The notes beneath the pieces are model-generated. The model was not told the DNA's origin. It worked only from the letters and a program-made list of their open reading frames with translations, and searched no databases. DNA of 64,000 nucleotides from Candidatus Poribacteria bacterium (GTDB lineage Bacteria > Poribacteria > WGA-4E > WGA-3G), in the NCBI GenBank assembly GCA_022822085.1, contig JAJECK010000102.1, positions 1 to 64,000 on the forward strand. Direction: 5' to 3'. Every line of letters begins with the position of its first letter. Within the stretch, counting starts at the first letter, position 1. Shown piece by piece: positions 8,414 through 18,571 of this stretch. Both the position numbers and the translations under genes were made by a program.

Positions 8414-11400
8414 ATGGCAGAAGCGTCAATTGAAATTTACGGCGCAAGAGAACATAACCTAAAAAATATAGATATTAGCCTGCCTAAAGATAAACTTATT
8501 GTCTTCACTGGGGTTAGTGGTTCAGGGAAATCTTCACTTGCAATTGATACATTATATGCAGAGGGACAAAGACGATATATTGAATCACTTTCAGCGTATG
8601 CACGCCAGTTTTTAGGACAACTCGGTAAGGCAGAAGTAGACAAGATAGTAGGTTTATCCCCCTCAATAGCGATTGATCAAGGGTCATCAGGTCACAATCC
8701 AAGATCAACGGTTGCCACTGTCACAGAAATATACGATTACCTTCGTGTACTATTTGCACGAGCAGGCCAATTCCATTGTCTTGAATGTGGGCAGTTAGTC
8801 GGATCGCAGACAATAGCCGACATAGTATCACATATCCTCAATTTTCCACCACGTACCCGTCTTATGATATTAGCTCCAATTGTTAGAGGAAGACGGGGTG
8901 AGTATCGCAAAGAGCTATCTGACGCACGGAAGATGGGATTCATTCGTGCAAGAATTGACGGTGAAGTTCACGAGATCAGTTCCAATATCACACTCAATCC
9001 AAATCAACGTCATAACATTGATCTTGTAGTTGACAGAATAATTATCAAGGATGGAATTGATAGTCGTGTTGCAGAAGCTGTTGAAACAGCACTCTCTCTC
9101 GGTGATGATAGTCTGATAGTCAATGTTGTGTCGTCTGATAGTTCTAATTCAGGTAAAGGATCAGATGGAGAAGACCTGCTGTTCAGTCGACAATATGCCT
9201 GCACTGCATGTAATATAAGTTATGCTGTTCCCGAACCCCGCCATTTCTCATACAATAGTCCTTACGGTATGTGTAAACGCTGCAGAGGATTAGGTCTGCA
9301 AATGGCAATATCCCCCCAATTAATTGTAGTGGATGATTCACTTTCCATTATGGAAGGTGCATTAATCTTGTGGGAGAGACCTGGGTACCAGGAGAGGATA
9401 GTCTTACAGACATTAGCATCACACCTCAAATTCAAAATTAACACTCCTTGGAAAGATCTTTCACACGATCAACAACATGCGATATTGTACGGTACGGGTG
9501 ATACTGTGCTCTCATTTCGTGAACCTTCACAAGGTAAAAGTAAAAGACGTAGGAGACGTATTCGTGGGACATTCCAAGGGTTAATCCCTTCCTATGAAGA
9601 GCGTTTTCATTGGTTGAACGTTGATGAGGTTGGAGAATCACATCTCCCCGATTTCTTTGTAAAAGCCCCATGTCGAGAATGCAAGGGAACACGTTTAGAT
9701 AAATATGCAACAGGGGTTAAACTTGATGATATAGATATAACCGAAGTAATGGATATGTCTATTCAGGATGCAACATCCTTTTTTAATCGTCTTAAACTAT
9801 CTGAACGTCAAGAAGTTATAGCATCAGAACTCTTAAAAGAGATACGTACACGACTCGGTTTCCTCATGGATGTTGGGCTAGGTTATCTTACCTTATCACG
9901 TTCTGCACCAACATTATCGGGTGGTGAGGCACAACGTATAAGACTTGCAAGTCAAGTCGGTGCCGGGTTGCGTGATGTTACGTATGTGCTTGATGAACCC
10001 AGTATTGGACTACACCCACGCGACCATGCTGGTTTGCTAAAGACACTCATTAATCTAAGAAATCAAGGTAATACAGTCATTGTTGTAGAACACGATGAAG
10101 CGACAATGTTGGTAGCGGATCTGATCGTTGATTTCGGTCCGGGGGCTGGGATTAAAGGTGGAGAGATAACAGGAATTGGAACACCTGATCAATTAATAAA
10201 GGAAACAGATTCCCTTACAGCCCAATATTTGCGCGGAGATAAGGAGATAATCCATCCGGAGAAACGGCGCGAGAATGGTGATAAGTGGCTACAGATTTGC
10301 AATGCACGTCAAAACAACCTAAAAAGTATCAATCCCAAAATTCCGATAGGCACACTCTGTTGCGTAACAGGTGTTAGTGGGTCAGGGAAGAGTTCACTCA
10401 TTCATGAGATCCTATACAAAGCACTTGCAAGAGACTTAATGAAGGCAAAAACTGTACCAGGGGACTATGAAAAGATTCAGGGAATTGTTGATGGTAAGGC
10501 TGGACCAGTTTCAAAAGTTATTGACAAAATCATCAATATTGATATGTCTCCTATCGGACGTACACCACGTTCCAATCCTGCAACCTATACGAAAGTTTTT
10601 GATGCAATCCGAGCATTTTATACAAACTTACCGGACGCAAAATTACGTGGATATAAGCCGGGTCGATTTAGTTTCAATGTTACAGGTGGGAGATGTGAAG
10701 CCTGTACCGGCAACGGTGCTAAAAAAATCGACATGGGTATACTGGCAGACGTGTGGGTTGAATGTGAGGTATGCAACGGTAAAAGATATAACAATGAAAC
10801 TCTCACTATAAAATATAAAGATAAAAACATCTCTGATGTATTAGAGATGGATATTGAATCTGCTCTTGAACATTTTGCTGACCTACCGAAAATAGCAAAG
10901 GGTTTACAAGTACTTCACGACGTGGGTTTGGATTATATCAAACTTGGGCAACCTGCGCCAACACTATCCGGTGGAGAAGCTCAAAGAATAAAACTCTCAA
11001 AGGAACTTTCTAAACGGAGTACTGGCAAAACCTTATACATCCTTGATGAACCTACCACAGGTCTACACTTTGAAGATGTAAATAAATTGTTGACAATACT
11101 TCATAGATTAGTAGATGAAGGTAACACTGTTGTGGTTGTAGAACATAACCTTGAAGTAATAAATTCTGCTGATTATCTTATTGATTTAGGACCTGAAGGT
11201 GGTATAGACGGTGGTCAGATCGTCGCAGTTGGCACTCCCGAAGAAGTGAGAAATGTCCCAGAATCTTATACTGGACAGGCGTTGCAAGGTGAATATGATT
11301 TATGGAAATCAGTAGAATCTGAACCATCCGATAAAGAAAACGGGGACATCGCACAAGACCTTCTTGATCAGAAACAATCTGAAATGAGTAAATCAATTTT

Positions 11401-14137
11401 GGTACAAGGAGCAGAAGAAAATAATTTAAAGAATATTAATATTGAAATTCCTCACCAAAAATTGACGACATTAACGGGAGTCAGCGGATCAGGTAAGACA
11501 TCGCTGGCACTGGATACAATTTATGCTGAGGGACAACGTAGATACATTGAGACACTTAGCACTTATGCACGCCAATTTATAGGGAGTATGGATAAACCGA
11601 AAGTGTCTAAAATTGAAGGGTTGTCTCCTGCAATTGCTATAACTCACTCAAGTCCCAGCCAAAACCCACGTTCTACTGTGGCAACAATCACAGAACTTCA
11701 TGACGGATTACGTACTCTATATGCAAGATGGGGGAAACCACACTGTCCATCCTGTAAAGTAGAAGTCTTACCTCAAACAGCACAACAAATTGTCGAAAGA
11801 GTTTTCAAAGATCTGAAAGGGAAAAGAGTGGATGTACTATCACCGCTGACGAACTTTAAATCTTATGAAAACGATTCAGAAGTGGTTATAGGAGCAGAAA
11901 GAACACCGGGGTTAAAAGGTAATGAGGATTATTCTGACGCGTTTCGTAGATTACAACGTACCGGTTTTGCAAGAGTGCAAATTGATGGTGAGATATATAG
12001 ACTTGATGAAACACCTACAATACACAAACGCCGTCGACATGAAGTGTTTTTGGTCATAGATCGACTGAATCTCGTTGATGAGGAAAAAAGTCGGTTCACT
12101 GAGGCAGTAGAATTAGCACTTATAGAGAGTGAAGGATTTGTAATTATTGAGCCAAATGATAATAAAGAATTACTTGAGAGACATTTTTTCAGTGAACATG
12201 CAATGTGTTCTAAATGTGGTCGTAATTTTCCACAGCTAACACCACGACATTTTTCCTTCAACAATAAATTAGGGGCTTGCAGTTCTTGTGATGGAATTGG
12301 TAGAGCATTGACAGCGGATCAAACAATATGTGAAGCTTGTGATGGGACAAGATTGAATGAATTTCCACGTAATGTCAGATTTTCTGAGAAAACTATCGCA
12401 GAACTAATGGTAATGTCAATTGCTGAGATATCCAGGTTTTTCAGTACAAGAATTGAAACAATTGAGAAACATCTAACCACAACAACAGGAATTAAGGAAG
12501 TAGAAACAGAACATGATCAAGTGCGGGATGTTTCCACATCAAGAGCAACACATCCCAGATTACATATACACACATCGCCAGAATTTGAAGCACAACTATT
12601 ACGTCAAATTCAGTTCCGTCTCAGATTTTTAGAAGACATCGGTCTGGGATACCTCGGTTTAGACCGAACTGCACCAACACTCTCCGGTGGAGAAATCCGG
12701 AGAATCCGCCTCGCAAGCCAACTCGGTACAGGACTTACAGGTGTGACCTACATCCTTGACGAACCGAGCATCGGATTGCACCCGCGTGATCAGGAACGGT
12801 TGATATTGGCGATGAAGGATTTACGGGATATTGGTAATAGTGTGCTTGTCGTTGAACATGATAGAGATACGATTATGTCTTCTGATCATGTTATTGATTT
12901 TGGTCCAAAAGCCGGAAAACAGGGGGGTGAGATAGTCGCTACGGGTACACCTAAAGCGTTTTCCAAAATCGATCCGATTCCAAGTGAACACACCTCATTT
13001 TCAGATAATGGCGATGATTCTTCTACACCAACCACATCGCAAACGATGAAAGGATTGACACAATCCTACCTTTCAAATGAAATGCAAATTCCGGTTCCTG
13101 CTGTCAGACGAAAAGGATCGGGAAAATTTCTAAAACTGTTTGGGGCAAAAACAAACAATCTAAAGAGCATTGATATTAATATTCCTTTCGGCACTCTAAC
13201 ATGCGTAACCGGTGTTTCAGGTTGTGGAAAGAGTTCATTAATTGAAGGAACTTTGCGTCCTGCATTAGAATCGCGCAAATCTATTCGACAAGGTAATCAA
13301 GATTCTGTGAATGACTATGGAAACGCGGAATACGATAAAATACAAGGAACAAGTGCAATTGAACGAATAATCCACATCGATCAGAAACCGATTGGAGAAA
13401 CACCTCGATCAAATCCGGCAACTTATACGGATCTATTCACCAAAATTCGTGAAATGTACGCCGAACTACCTGACGCAAAGCAGCGCGGTTTCAATCGTGG
13501 ACGATTTAGTTTCAACCTATCTTATGGGCAATGCGAAGTCTGTGATGGACAACGATACAATCGCGTTGAGATGCATTTCCTACCGGATGTTTGGATACCA
13601 TGTGAAAACTGCAATAGCACAGGCTATAATGCTGAAACACTAGAAGTGAAATACAAAGGAAAAAACATTGCCCAAGTGTTACAGATGACAGTACTTGAAG
13701 CACTTGAGTTGTTTGGTAACATCAACCGCATTAAACGTACCCTCCAAACTTTAGCAGATGTCGGTTTAGACTATATCCAATTAGGTCAATCAGCGACCAC
13801 GCTTTCTGGTGGAGAAGCACAACGCGTAAAACTTGCAAAAGAACTCGCAAGAAAGCAGACAGGAACTACACTTTATATCATGGACGAACCCACAACTGGT
13901 CTGCACTTTGACGATGTGCAAAAACTTCTCAATGTGTTAAATAAACTGGTCGATGCAGGTAATACTATCGTTGCTGTTGAACACAATTTGGATGTAATTA
14001 AATCTGCTGATTGGGTGATTGATTTAGGTCCTGAAGGGAGTGATGCAGGGGGGTTTCTTGTTGCTATGGGCACTCCAGAAGAAGTCGCCGAGGTTGAAGA
14101 ATCACATACCGCACGTTTCCTACGTGAGGTATTGTAG
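8414..14137 (+). CDS. uvrA: Double-length excinuclease ABC subunit A (tandem UvrA fusion)
   Basis: UvrA recognises DNA damage and loads UvrB in nucleotide excision repair. This 1907-aa protein contains two complete UvrA units head to tail: about 1-970 and about 990-1907. There are four ABC ATPase modules, with Walker [10 protein letters not shown] or close variants at about residues 33, 652, 1022 and 1599, and LSGGE signatures at about 501, 852, 1423 and 1797. Each unit has CxxC zinc pairs and a UvrB-binding segment. The insertion domain between the first zinc cysteines and the CKGTRL motif is about 130 residues in unit 1. In unit 2 it is reduced to under 10 residues ([20 protein letters not shown]). 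Normal UvrA is about 940-960 aa and works as a dimer. Chlamydiae also encode a fused UvrA of about 1790 aa. No frameshift or stop is seen across the joint. Confidence 0.95.
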   Translation: MAEASIEIYGAREHNLKNIDISLPKDKLIVFTGVSGSGKSSLAIDTLYAEGQRRYIESLSAYARQFLGQLGKAEVDKIVGLSPSIAIDQGSSGHNPRSTVATVTEIYDYLRVLFARAGQFHCLECGQLVGSQTIADIVSHILNFPPRTRLMILAPIVRGRRGEYRKELSDARKMGFIRARIDGEVHEISSNITLNPNQRHNIDLVVDRIIIKDGIDSRVAEAVETALSLGDDSLIVNVVSSDSSNSGKGSDGEDLLFSRQYACTACNISYAVPEPRHFSYNSPYGMCKRCRGLGLQMAISPQLIVVDDSLSIMEGALILWERPGYQERIVLQTLASHLKFKINTPWKDLSHDQQHAILYGTGDTVLSFREPSQGKSKRRRRRIRGTFQGLIPSYEERFHWLNVDEVGESHLPDFFVKAPCRECKGTRLDKYATGVKLDDIDITEVMDMSIQDATSFFNRLKLSERQEVIASELLKEIRTRLGFLMDVGLGYLTLSRSAPTLSGGEAQRIRLASQVGAGLRDVTYVLDEPSIGLHPRDHAGLLKTLINLRNQGNTVIVVEHDEATMLVADLIVDFGPGAGIKGGEITGIGTPDQLIKETDSLTAQYLRGDKEIIHPEKRRENGDKWLQICNARQNNLKSINPKIPIGTLCCVTGVSGSGKSSLIHEILYKALARDLMKAKTVPGDYEKIQGIVDGKAGPVSKVIDKIINIDMSPIGRTPRSNPATYTKVFDAIRAFYTNLPDAKLRGYKPGRFSFNVTGGRCEACTGNGAKKIDMGILADVWVECEVCNGKRYNNETLTIKYKDKNISDVLEMDIESALEHFADLPKIAKGLQVLHDVGLDYIKLGQPAPTLSGGEAQRIKLSKELSKRSTGKTLYILDEPTTGLHFEDVNKLLTILHRLVDEGNTVVVVEHNLEVINSADYLIDLGPEGGIDGGQIVAVGTPEEVRNVPESYTGQALQGEYDLWKSVESEPSDKENGDIAQDLLDQKQSEMSKSILVQGAEENNLKNINIEIPHQKLTTLTGVSGSGKTSLALDTIYAEGQRRYIETLSTYARQFIGSMDKPKVSKIEGLSPAIAITHSSPSQNPRSTVATITELHDGLRTLYARWGKPHCPSCKVEVLPQTAQQIVERVFKDLKGKRVDVLSPLTNFKSYENDSEVVIGAERTPGLKGNEDYSDAFRRLQRTGFARVQIDGEIYRLDETPTIHKRRRHEVFLVIDRLNLVDEEKSRFTEAVELALIESEGFVIIEPNDNKELLERHFFSEHAMCSKCGRNFPQLTPRHFSFNNKLGACSSCDGIGRALTADQTICEACDGTRLNEFPRNVRFSEKTIAELMVMSIAEISRFFSTRIETIEKHLTTTTGIKEVETEHDQVRDVSTSRATHPRLHIHTSPEFEAQLLRQIQFRLRFLEDIGLGYLGLDRTAPTLSGGEIRRIRLASQLGTGLTGVTYILDEPSIGLHPRDQERLILAMKDLRDIGNSVLVVEHDRDTIMSSDHVIDFGPKAGKQGGEIVATGTPKAFSKIDPIPSEHTSFSDNGDDSSTPTTSQTMKGLTQSYLSNEMQIPVPAVRRKGSGKFLKLFGAKTNNLKSIDINIPFGTLTCVTGVSGCGKSSLIEGTLRPALESRKSIRQGNQDSVNDYGNAEYDKIQGTSAIERIIHIDQKPIGETPRSNPATYTDLFTKIREMYAELPDAKQRGFNRGRFSFNLSYGQCEVCDGQRYNRVEMHFLPDVWIPCENCNSTGYNAETLEVKYKGKNIAQVLQMTVLEALELFGNINRIKRTLQTLADVGLDYIQLGQSATTLSGGEAQRVKLAKELARKQTGTTLYIMDEPTTGLHFDDVQKLLNVLNKLVDAGNTIVAVEHNLDVIKSADWVIDLGPEGSDAGGFLVAMGTPEEVAEVEESHTARFLREVL

Positions 14138-14521
14138 AGAGATACGCTCTAAAATCCCCAGCGAACAGATAACAATGGCGAAGATTTTTCAAACCCTATT
14201 AAGACATCAACCTCGTTTGCTTCTTGAACTCCGCCATCTTATTTTAGCAAGTTGGGTTTAATATTTCGTATAAACGCATGCCGACTACCTCCACCTGATG
14301 AATGCTCGGTATCCCTACCGAAGCCGTTCTACTTTCAACCTTACAAATTTACCTTGACAAATCCGAGAGTATGTGGAATTATAACACCATTTCTAATAGA
14401 TTATATTGCATTATTTCGTAGATCGGGTAGAGTTTGCGGAACCTATAGGTGTCAAATTAAGAAAATGAACCGATTTGTGTACGTGTCAATTTATAAAATG
14501 AATTTGTTAGATGGAGCCAAG
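14138..14521. other. Intergenic region between uvrA and the TPR gene
   Basis: An open frame runs through 14252-14521 into the next gene, but it has no start with a ribosome binding site and no recognisable protein content, so I treat it as non-coding. It holds a promoter-like repeat (14346-14384). Immediately after that lies a degenerate copy of the ACCATTTCTAAT / GGGTAGAG repeat elements seen at 29304-29459, here at about 14385-14433. Confidence 0.6.
14346..14384 (+). promoter_or_regulatory. 39-bp promoter-like repeat, copy 1
   Basis: This 39-base stretch is identical to 16243-16281. It contains TTGACA at 14354-14359 and an AT-rich TGGAATTATAA block about 17-20 bases downstream that could serve as a -10 region. 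It lies about 140 bases ahead of the ATG of the degenerate protease/TPR gene. Identity over 39 bases at two loci nearly 2 kb apart shows a recent duplication or a conserved control element. The assignment as a promoter is inferred. Confidence 0.5.
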
Positions 14522-16069
14522 ATGAAAGTCCAGTATGCGTTTATTGTGTGTATAATGTGCCTTGTTTGCTTTGGCAAGCACAGCATAGATGCACAAAATG
14601 TCCCGAAACACTATACCCAGATAGCTAATTTGGGAATATCAGCAACCGTCTACTTAGAGTTCACCGACGCGCAAGGAAACACGGTTTCTTACGGGAATGG
14701 ATTTTCTGTTTCGCCAACCCTCGTAGTGACAACTTTCCATGTTATGGCAGGGGCAGCGAAAGGCACAGCAAGATTAAAAGGTGAAAAGAATATACATTCG
14801 ATTCAAGGAGTTGTCGCGGTAGACCCAAAAAACAACCTCGCCTTGCTACAAGTCACCATTCCAGGTATCAAACCGTTACGAATCGCTGACAGCAAACAAG
14901 TGCAAATGGGAGAGACTGTTTATGTCGTGGGTAATCAGAAAGAGTTGGGACAAACAGTCTCCGATAGCACTATCGGTAAACAAGCGAATAAAATCCATCT
15001 ACAGATGACCTCACCTATCTCTCCAGCATGCGGTGGCGGTCCAGTTTTAAACAGAGAAGGCAAAGTTATCGGTGTCGCTTTCAAGCACATAGAAGGCGTT
15101 AAGGAAAGCAATTTTTTGATACCCTCTGAATATATCAAAACGTTGCTTGACACAAAGGGTGCTGTTATCCCCTTGACAGAAAATAAAATAAATATCACTG
15201 AGGTCACTTATTTCAAACGCGGGAGTGCAAAGTATGATCTAAAGTTGTTTGAGGCTGCTATCTTGGATTATGACGTTGCGATTAAACTCAAGCCAGATTA
15301 TGTAGAAGCCTATTACAATCGGGGTGTCGCCAAATTCTTCAGCCATCAGCACCTTGCTGCGATTGCTGACTATGATACTGCCATAAAACTAAAACCAACT
15401 CATGCTAATGTCTATAATAGTAGAGGAATAGCAAAAGCGTTTTTCGGTCAACACGCTGATGCAATCGTTGATTTTGATACTGCCATACAGCTTAAACCTG
15501 ATTTTGTCGAGGCTTACTATAGCCGGGGAAATGCGAAGTCAGGTCTCGGTCTACATGACGCTGCGATTGCCGACTATAACACTGCTATCCGTCTCAATCC
15601 GAATGAAGCAATAGCATACTGCAACCGAGCTTCAACCAAAGATAGAATAGGTCAGCACGCTGAGGCAATCGTGGACTATGATACTGCCATACAGCTTAAA
15701 CCTGATTACGCACTTGCCTATGATGGACGCGGACTCGCAAAACAAGCTATCGGTCAACACGCTGCTGCGATTACTGATCATGGTACCGCTATAGATATTG
15801 ATCCTGATTTTATCCCCGCCTACATCAATCGGGGAAATGCCTTAATCACAACTCGTCAATATGCTGCTGCCATTAATGACTTTGATGCGGCTATCCGCCT
15901 AAACCCTGATTTTGCAGTCGCATACATCGGACGGGGATTAGCAAAATACCAATTGGATCGGACTTCGGAATGGAAAGGTGACTTTCAAACTGCTCTGAAA
16001 CTCGCGACACAGGCAAATGATGTCGCACTCAAAAACGAAATTGAAGGCATCCTACGTCAGCTAAAATAA
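14522..16069 (+). CDS. Secreted trypsin-fold protein with degenerate catalytic triad plus TPR repeats
   Basis: I place the start at 14522, where GGAG precedes ATG and a signal peptide follows (about residues 1-22, ending near SIDAQ). An in-frame opening further upstream lacks these. Residues about 30-215 resemble trypsin-like HtrA-type domains. The His is kept (TTFHVMAGA, about 73). The Asp position of the usual NDLALL is Asn (KNNLALL, about 105), and the Ser of the usual GNSGGP is Gly (ACGGGPV, about 171). Two of three triad residues are therefore missing and a peptidase activity is unlikely. From about residue 235 to the end there are about eight 34-residue TPR units with the AxxxYxxAIxLxP pattern. 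The protein is 515 aa and probably periplasmic, acting as a binding scaffold. Confidence 0.8.
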   Translation: MKVQYAFIVCIMCLVCFGKHSIDAQNVPKHYTQIANLGISATVYLEFTDAQGNTVSYGNGFSVSPTLVVTTFHVMAGAAKGTARLKGEKNIHSIQGVVAVDPKNNLALLQVTIPGIKPLRIADSKQVQMGETVYVVGNQKELGQTVSDSTIGKQANKIHLQMTSPISPACGGGPVLNREGKVIGVAFKHIEGVKESNFLIPSEYIKTLLDTKGAVIPLTENKINITEVTYFKRGSAKYDLKLFEAAILDYDVAIKLKPDYVEAYYNRGVAKFFSHQHLAAIADYDTAIKLKPTHANVYNSRGIAKAFFGQHADAIVDFDTAIQLKPDFVEAYYSRGNAKSGLGLHDAAIADYNTAIRLNPNEAIAYCNRASTKDRIGQHAEAIVDYDTAIQLKPDYALAYDGRGLAKQAIGQHAAAITDHGTAIDIDPDFIPAYINRGNALITTRQYAAAINDFDAAIRLNPDFAVAYIGRGLAKYQLDRTSEWKGDFQTALKLATQANDVALKNEIEGILRQLK

Positions 16070-16242
16070 TACCATTTCTAATATTATAGATAGGACTTGC
16101 GCATTTCTCTTGAGACGGGAATAAAGGGTTAAAATCCTTGAAAAACCTATATATGGGCAGCAAATTTGTGTGAGTGCTGTTAGAATCGGTTCTGGACAAA
16201 TCAGTACTTTGTAGGTTGGGTTTCGCTTACATACCTAACCTG

Positions 16243-16281
16243 AATTTACCTTGACAAATCCGAGAGTATGTGGAATTATAA
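16243..16281 (+). promoter_or_regulatory. 39-bp promoter-like repeat, copy 2
   Basis: Identical to 14346-14384. TTGACA lies at 16251-16256, and here the following base turns the downstream block into a perfect TATAAT (16277-16282), about 20 bases from the -35. It ends only 30 bases before the ATG of the J-domain gene, a good position for a promoter. Confidence 0.55.
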
Positions 16282-16311
16282 TACTATATCAATCTGAAAT
16301 ATAGTATCTAC

Positions 16312-17223
16312 ATGCAAATCCCAAACTATTATCAAATCTTAGAGATCGGTCGTAACGCGACTGCGTCCGAAATAAAACAAGCATTCCGCAAACTTGCCAA
16401 ACGATACCATCCCGATAAACTTCACATCAACTTTGGACCGGATGAGGTAGCACATGCCAAGCAGATGTTCCAAGAGGTCTGTAACGCTTACGATGTACTA
16501 CAAGACAAAAAACGCAAATCTGAATATGACCGAAGAATACAGAACATTGAACGAAAGCAAAAGAAATATCAATCGTATTATGACAGACTCAAACATATCA
16601 ATACAGATTGGGCAAAATTGGAGATGTTGTTTCACGCACTACTGCACCAAAACTACGCAACTGGTATTTCTATGTATGAGCAGCTCTGCGAAAAATGTGA
16701 AAATAACGGCACGAAATGGTGCCCAGACGATTTTTTCAACTATGAAGATAGCCGCGACTGTGAATTCCTAATTGCAGAAGCATATCAAAATCTTGGATTT
16801 TCTAATGGCAATAAGTCAAAATCCGAACGACACAGAAAAATTGAACAAGCGATGAACATATATGAATCCTTGTTGTCTGCAGAGGGTAATCGTCCATGCT
16901 TCAAACACTTTATTAAAGAGGTTAAGGATCGTCTAAAAAATATTTATCTCTACCATTATAGTGTTGAAGGACACCATCAAATGTGTCCCGTTCCGCTATC
17001 AAAGATTCAGGATCTAAATCTACCGAAACGTGAAACGGCATGGATGTATAAGAAGATTGCAGAATTTTATGTTGAGATAGACTTGTTTCCACATGCGCGG
17101 CAGGTTTTACTCATGGCATTTGAACTGCAACCCAACCTTGCTGGTGCTAAGAAGATATGTAGGACATTGAACCTGAGTAATAAGTGTTCAGTAACTCAGA
17201 AACGAGATCAAACTGTTGAATGA
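16312..17223 (+). CDS. J-domain (DnaJ-like) protein with helical repeat C-terminus
   Basis: Residues about 4-70 are a J domain: NYYQILEIGRNATASEIKQA, then the HPD tripeptide at about 33-35 in RYHPDKL, which stimulates Hsp70 ATPase activity. No Gly/Phe or zinc-finger region follows, so this is not DnaJ itself but a class III (type C) J protein. The remaining 230 residues are helical. The segment near 245-290 (AWMYKKIAEFYVEIDLFPHARQVL) resembles a TPR pair, and two cysteines sit in QLCEKCENN. It would recruit Hsp70 to an unknown client. The shared promoter-like repeat upstream links it to the TPR protein before it. Confidence 0.85.
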   Translation: MQIPNYYQILEIGRNATASEIKQAFRKLAKRYHPDKLHINFGPDEVAHAKQMFQEVCNAYDVLQDKKRKSEYDRRIQNIERKQKKYQSYYDRLKHINTDWAKLEMLFHALLHQNYATGISMYEQLCEKCENNGTKWCPDDFFNYEDSRDCEFLIAEAYQNLGFSNGNKSKSERHRKIEQAMNIYESLLSAEGNRPCFKHFIKEVKDRLKNIYLYHYSVEGHHQMCPVPLSKIQDLNLPKRETAWMYKKIAEFYVEIDLFPHARQVLLMAFELQPNLAGAKKICRTLNLSNKCSVTQKRDQTVE

Positions 17224-17237
17224 TATATGAATGAAAG

Positions 17238-17423
17238 ATGTATAATGAACTTGCATTTATTCTATTTGCCATCATATTTATAGTAGTTTGGATAGTTGCA
17301 TTAACGATGTATCGGCAAAAACATGGAATCAAGACGTGGTGTCCAAACTGTGGGCAGCGGCAAACCGGTTTGTCAACACAGTGCCCAAAATGTGGTGTTG
17401 TTTTTAAGGAATGGAAAGAATGA
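17238..17423 (+). CDS. Small membrane protein with zinc ribbon (61 aa)
   Basis: One hydrophobic segment (about residues 5-24) precedes a short basic turn and two CxxC pairs (CPNCGQ at about 38 and CPKCG at about 52) that fit one zinc site. It begins 14 bases after the stop of the J-domain gene and is likely cotranscribed. It resembles the 92-aa protein at 7117-7395. The function is unknown. Confidence 0.6.
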   Translation: MYNELAFILFAIIFIVVWIVALTMYRQKHGIKTWCPNCGQRQTGLSTQCPKCGVVFKEWKE

Positions 17424-17449
17424 AGAGTTATTTATAGTAAAATCCGAAA

Positions 17450-17497
17450 ATATGTTCACATTTTAATATGCTCACATTTTAATATGCTCACATTTTA
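17450..17497. repeat. 16-bp tandem repeat, three copies
   Basis: The unit ATATGCTCACATTTTA occurs three times in a row (17450-17465 with one change, 17466-17481, 17482-17497). Without spacers and with only three copies it is a simple tandem repeat and not a CRISPR array. Confidence 0.8.
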
Positions 17498-17740
17498 ATG
17501 AACAATAATCCCCCCACACTCGCGCTGGCGAGATTTCCTAATCTCGCCAATATCCAGGTAATTGTGGTTTTTACTATAATTGTGGTATGTACTTTCTGAT
17601 AAAGTGTAGATATTTATGAAGTGGAGTGTCAACCGAAATTTTGCGGGTAAAGATCGCGATTCGGAGATCGCTCGGACCGATAGACTGCTTATCGTCCGAG
17701 GGAACTCCGATTCCAGACTACTTTCAAACCCATCAATTAT

Positions 17741-17877
17741 CACTTGACTGAACACTAGTTTTCTTCTGTAGGTCGGGTAGAGCGAAGCGAAACCCGACAC
17801 GTATTGATTATGTCTATCATGTCGGGTTTCGCTTCGCTCTACCCGACCTACAATATTGCACTTGACAAAGCACTAGT
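17741..17877. repeat. 84-bp palindrome bracketed by imperfect 19-bp direct repeats
   Basis: Two 32-base arms (17768-17799 and 17820-17851) are perfect inverted copies around a 20-base loop; the arm starts GTAGGTCGGGTAGAGCGAAG. Imperfect direct repeats, CACTTGACTGAACACTAGT (17741-17759) and CACTTGACAAAGCACTAGT (17859-17877), flank it, matching at 16 of 19 positions. Similar arms occur at 29341-29425 and 19536-19603. It looks like a non-coding mobile or REP-type element. Confidence 0.8.
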
Positions 17878-17988
17878 GAGGATGATGCACATTGGGATCA
17901 TAAGCCCAAGGTACTCGACTCATCAGATACAAATGTAGGTCCGTGGGAAAATGTTGATTTGGAAGGTAATGAAGTACATAAGGAATAA
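17866..17988 (+). pseudogene. 3' remnant of an unknown reading frame, copy 1
   Basis: An open frame begins right after the palindrome at 17866 and ends at the TAA at 17986-17988. It contains DDAHWDHKPK and then NVGPWENVDLEGNEV. There is no start codon with a ribosome binding site. A homologous tail (NVGEWTNVDLSGEEI) precedes the second copy of the downstream gene at 18550. The shared tail shows that the duplicated unit once included the end of an upstream gene. The HWD-containing end is reminiscent of C-termini of polymorphic toxins, but that is only a resemblance. Confidence 0.55.
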
Positions 17989-18022
17989 TTGGGAATTCAG
18001 TTAGTTATTTGAGGAGGTACTA

Positions 18023-18424
18023 ATGTGTCTTGTACTTGAATTCATACCAGAAGGCATTGACGACTTCCCTCTGGTGCTTCTATCAGATTCTACGCCAGAG
18101 AAAGCTGAAAAGTTAATCCAAGCGTTAACCCCTCTGGCTACAGACAATAATGCAGTCGTAGATATACACACTTTGCCTTTTGTCTCGCCAGTTGACGGGT
18201 GCAGACTATCAGCAAAAGTTATTGATGAAGATATTTGTGCCATTCTGATAGAAAATACAAAAAATCATTTGACGTGGGAGTTGACCCAACAAGGTTGGGA
18301 ATGGGTATTAGCCTTATTAGGTCCTTTCACCGAACCAGATTGCTTGGGTTATCAATACCTTTACCCTGATGATGTAACAGGTGATATTTTCGTTATACTT
18401 TCAGCATATTATAGGAAATGGTGA
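18023..18424 (+). CDS. Small duplicated hypothetical protein, copy 1 (133 aa)
   Basis: A strong GAGGAGGT ribosome binding site lies 5 bases before the ATG. The soluble 133-aa product has no signal peptide. It shows mixed alpha/beta composition and a conserved WELTQQGWEWVLALLG segment (about residues 90-106). It is nearly identical to the gene at 18572-18958, differing mainly near residues 10-25. I do not recognise the family. A small cytoplasmic protein, recently duplicated and preceded each time by the tail of a lost frame, is the pattern seen for immunity genes of polymorphic toxin loci. That role is speculation. Confidence 0.75.
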   Translation: MCLVLEFIPEGIDDFPLVLLSDSTPEKAEKLIQALTPLATDNNAVVDIHTLPFVSPVDGCRLSAKVIDEDICAILIENTKNHLTWELTQQGWEWVLALLGPFTEPDCLGYQYLYPDDVTGDIFVILSAYYRKW

Positions 18425-18447
18425 ATTGTAAGTCACGCCTACAATAA

Positions 18448-18552
18448 TCGAGGTATCTGTATAAACTTAACTCAACGTGTGATAATGTAGGTGAGTGGAC
18501 AAATGTTGATCTCTCAGGTGAAGAAATTGAAAAAGATTACAGGTTAAGTTAG
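18448..18552 (+). pseudogene. 3' remnant of an unknown reading frame, copy 2
   Basis: An open frame without a start ends at TAG 18550-18552 and carries CDNVGEWTNVDLSGEEIEKD. This aligns with the tail at 17866-17988 (NVG-W-NVDL-G-E). The homology begins near the Asp before NVG; the preceding residues do not match, so the 5' part was lost or replaced. It sits between the two copies of the small gene. Confidence 0.5.
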
Positions 18553-18571
18553 TCGTTTGGAGGAGGTACTA

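Larger units (their letters stand above)
17424..18022. other. Repeat-rich accessory region
   Basis: No complete gene is visible. It contains a 16-bp tandem repeat, a copy of the GGCGAG-TTTCCTAA-CTCGCC palindrome (about 17522-17547), a large palindrome and the 3' remnant of a reading frame. These are listed separately. Confidence 0.6.

Noticed and set aside
14252-14521. 90-residue N-terminal extension of the TPR protein
   Set aside because: The extension lacks a ribosome binding site, covers the promoter-like repeat and ends just before a proper signal peptide start at 14522.
17450-17497. CRISPR-like repeat
   Set aside because: Three adjoining 16-base units without spacers and no cas genes in the window.
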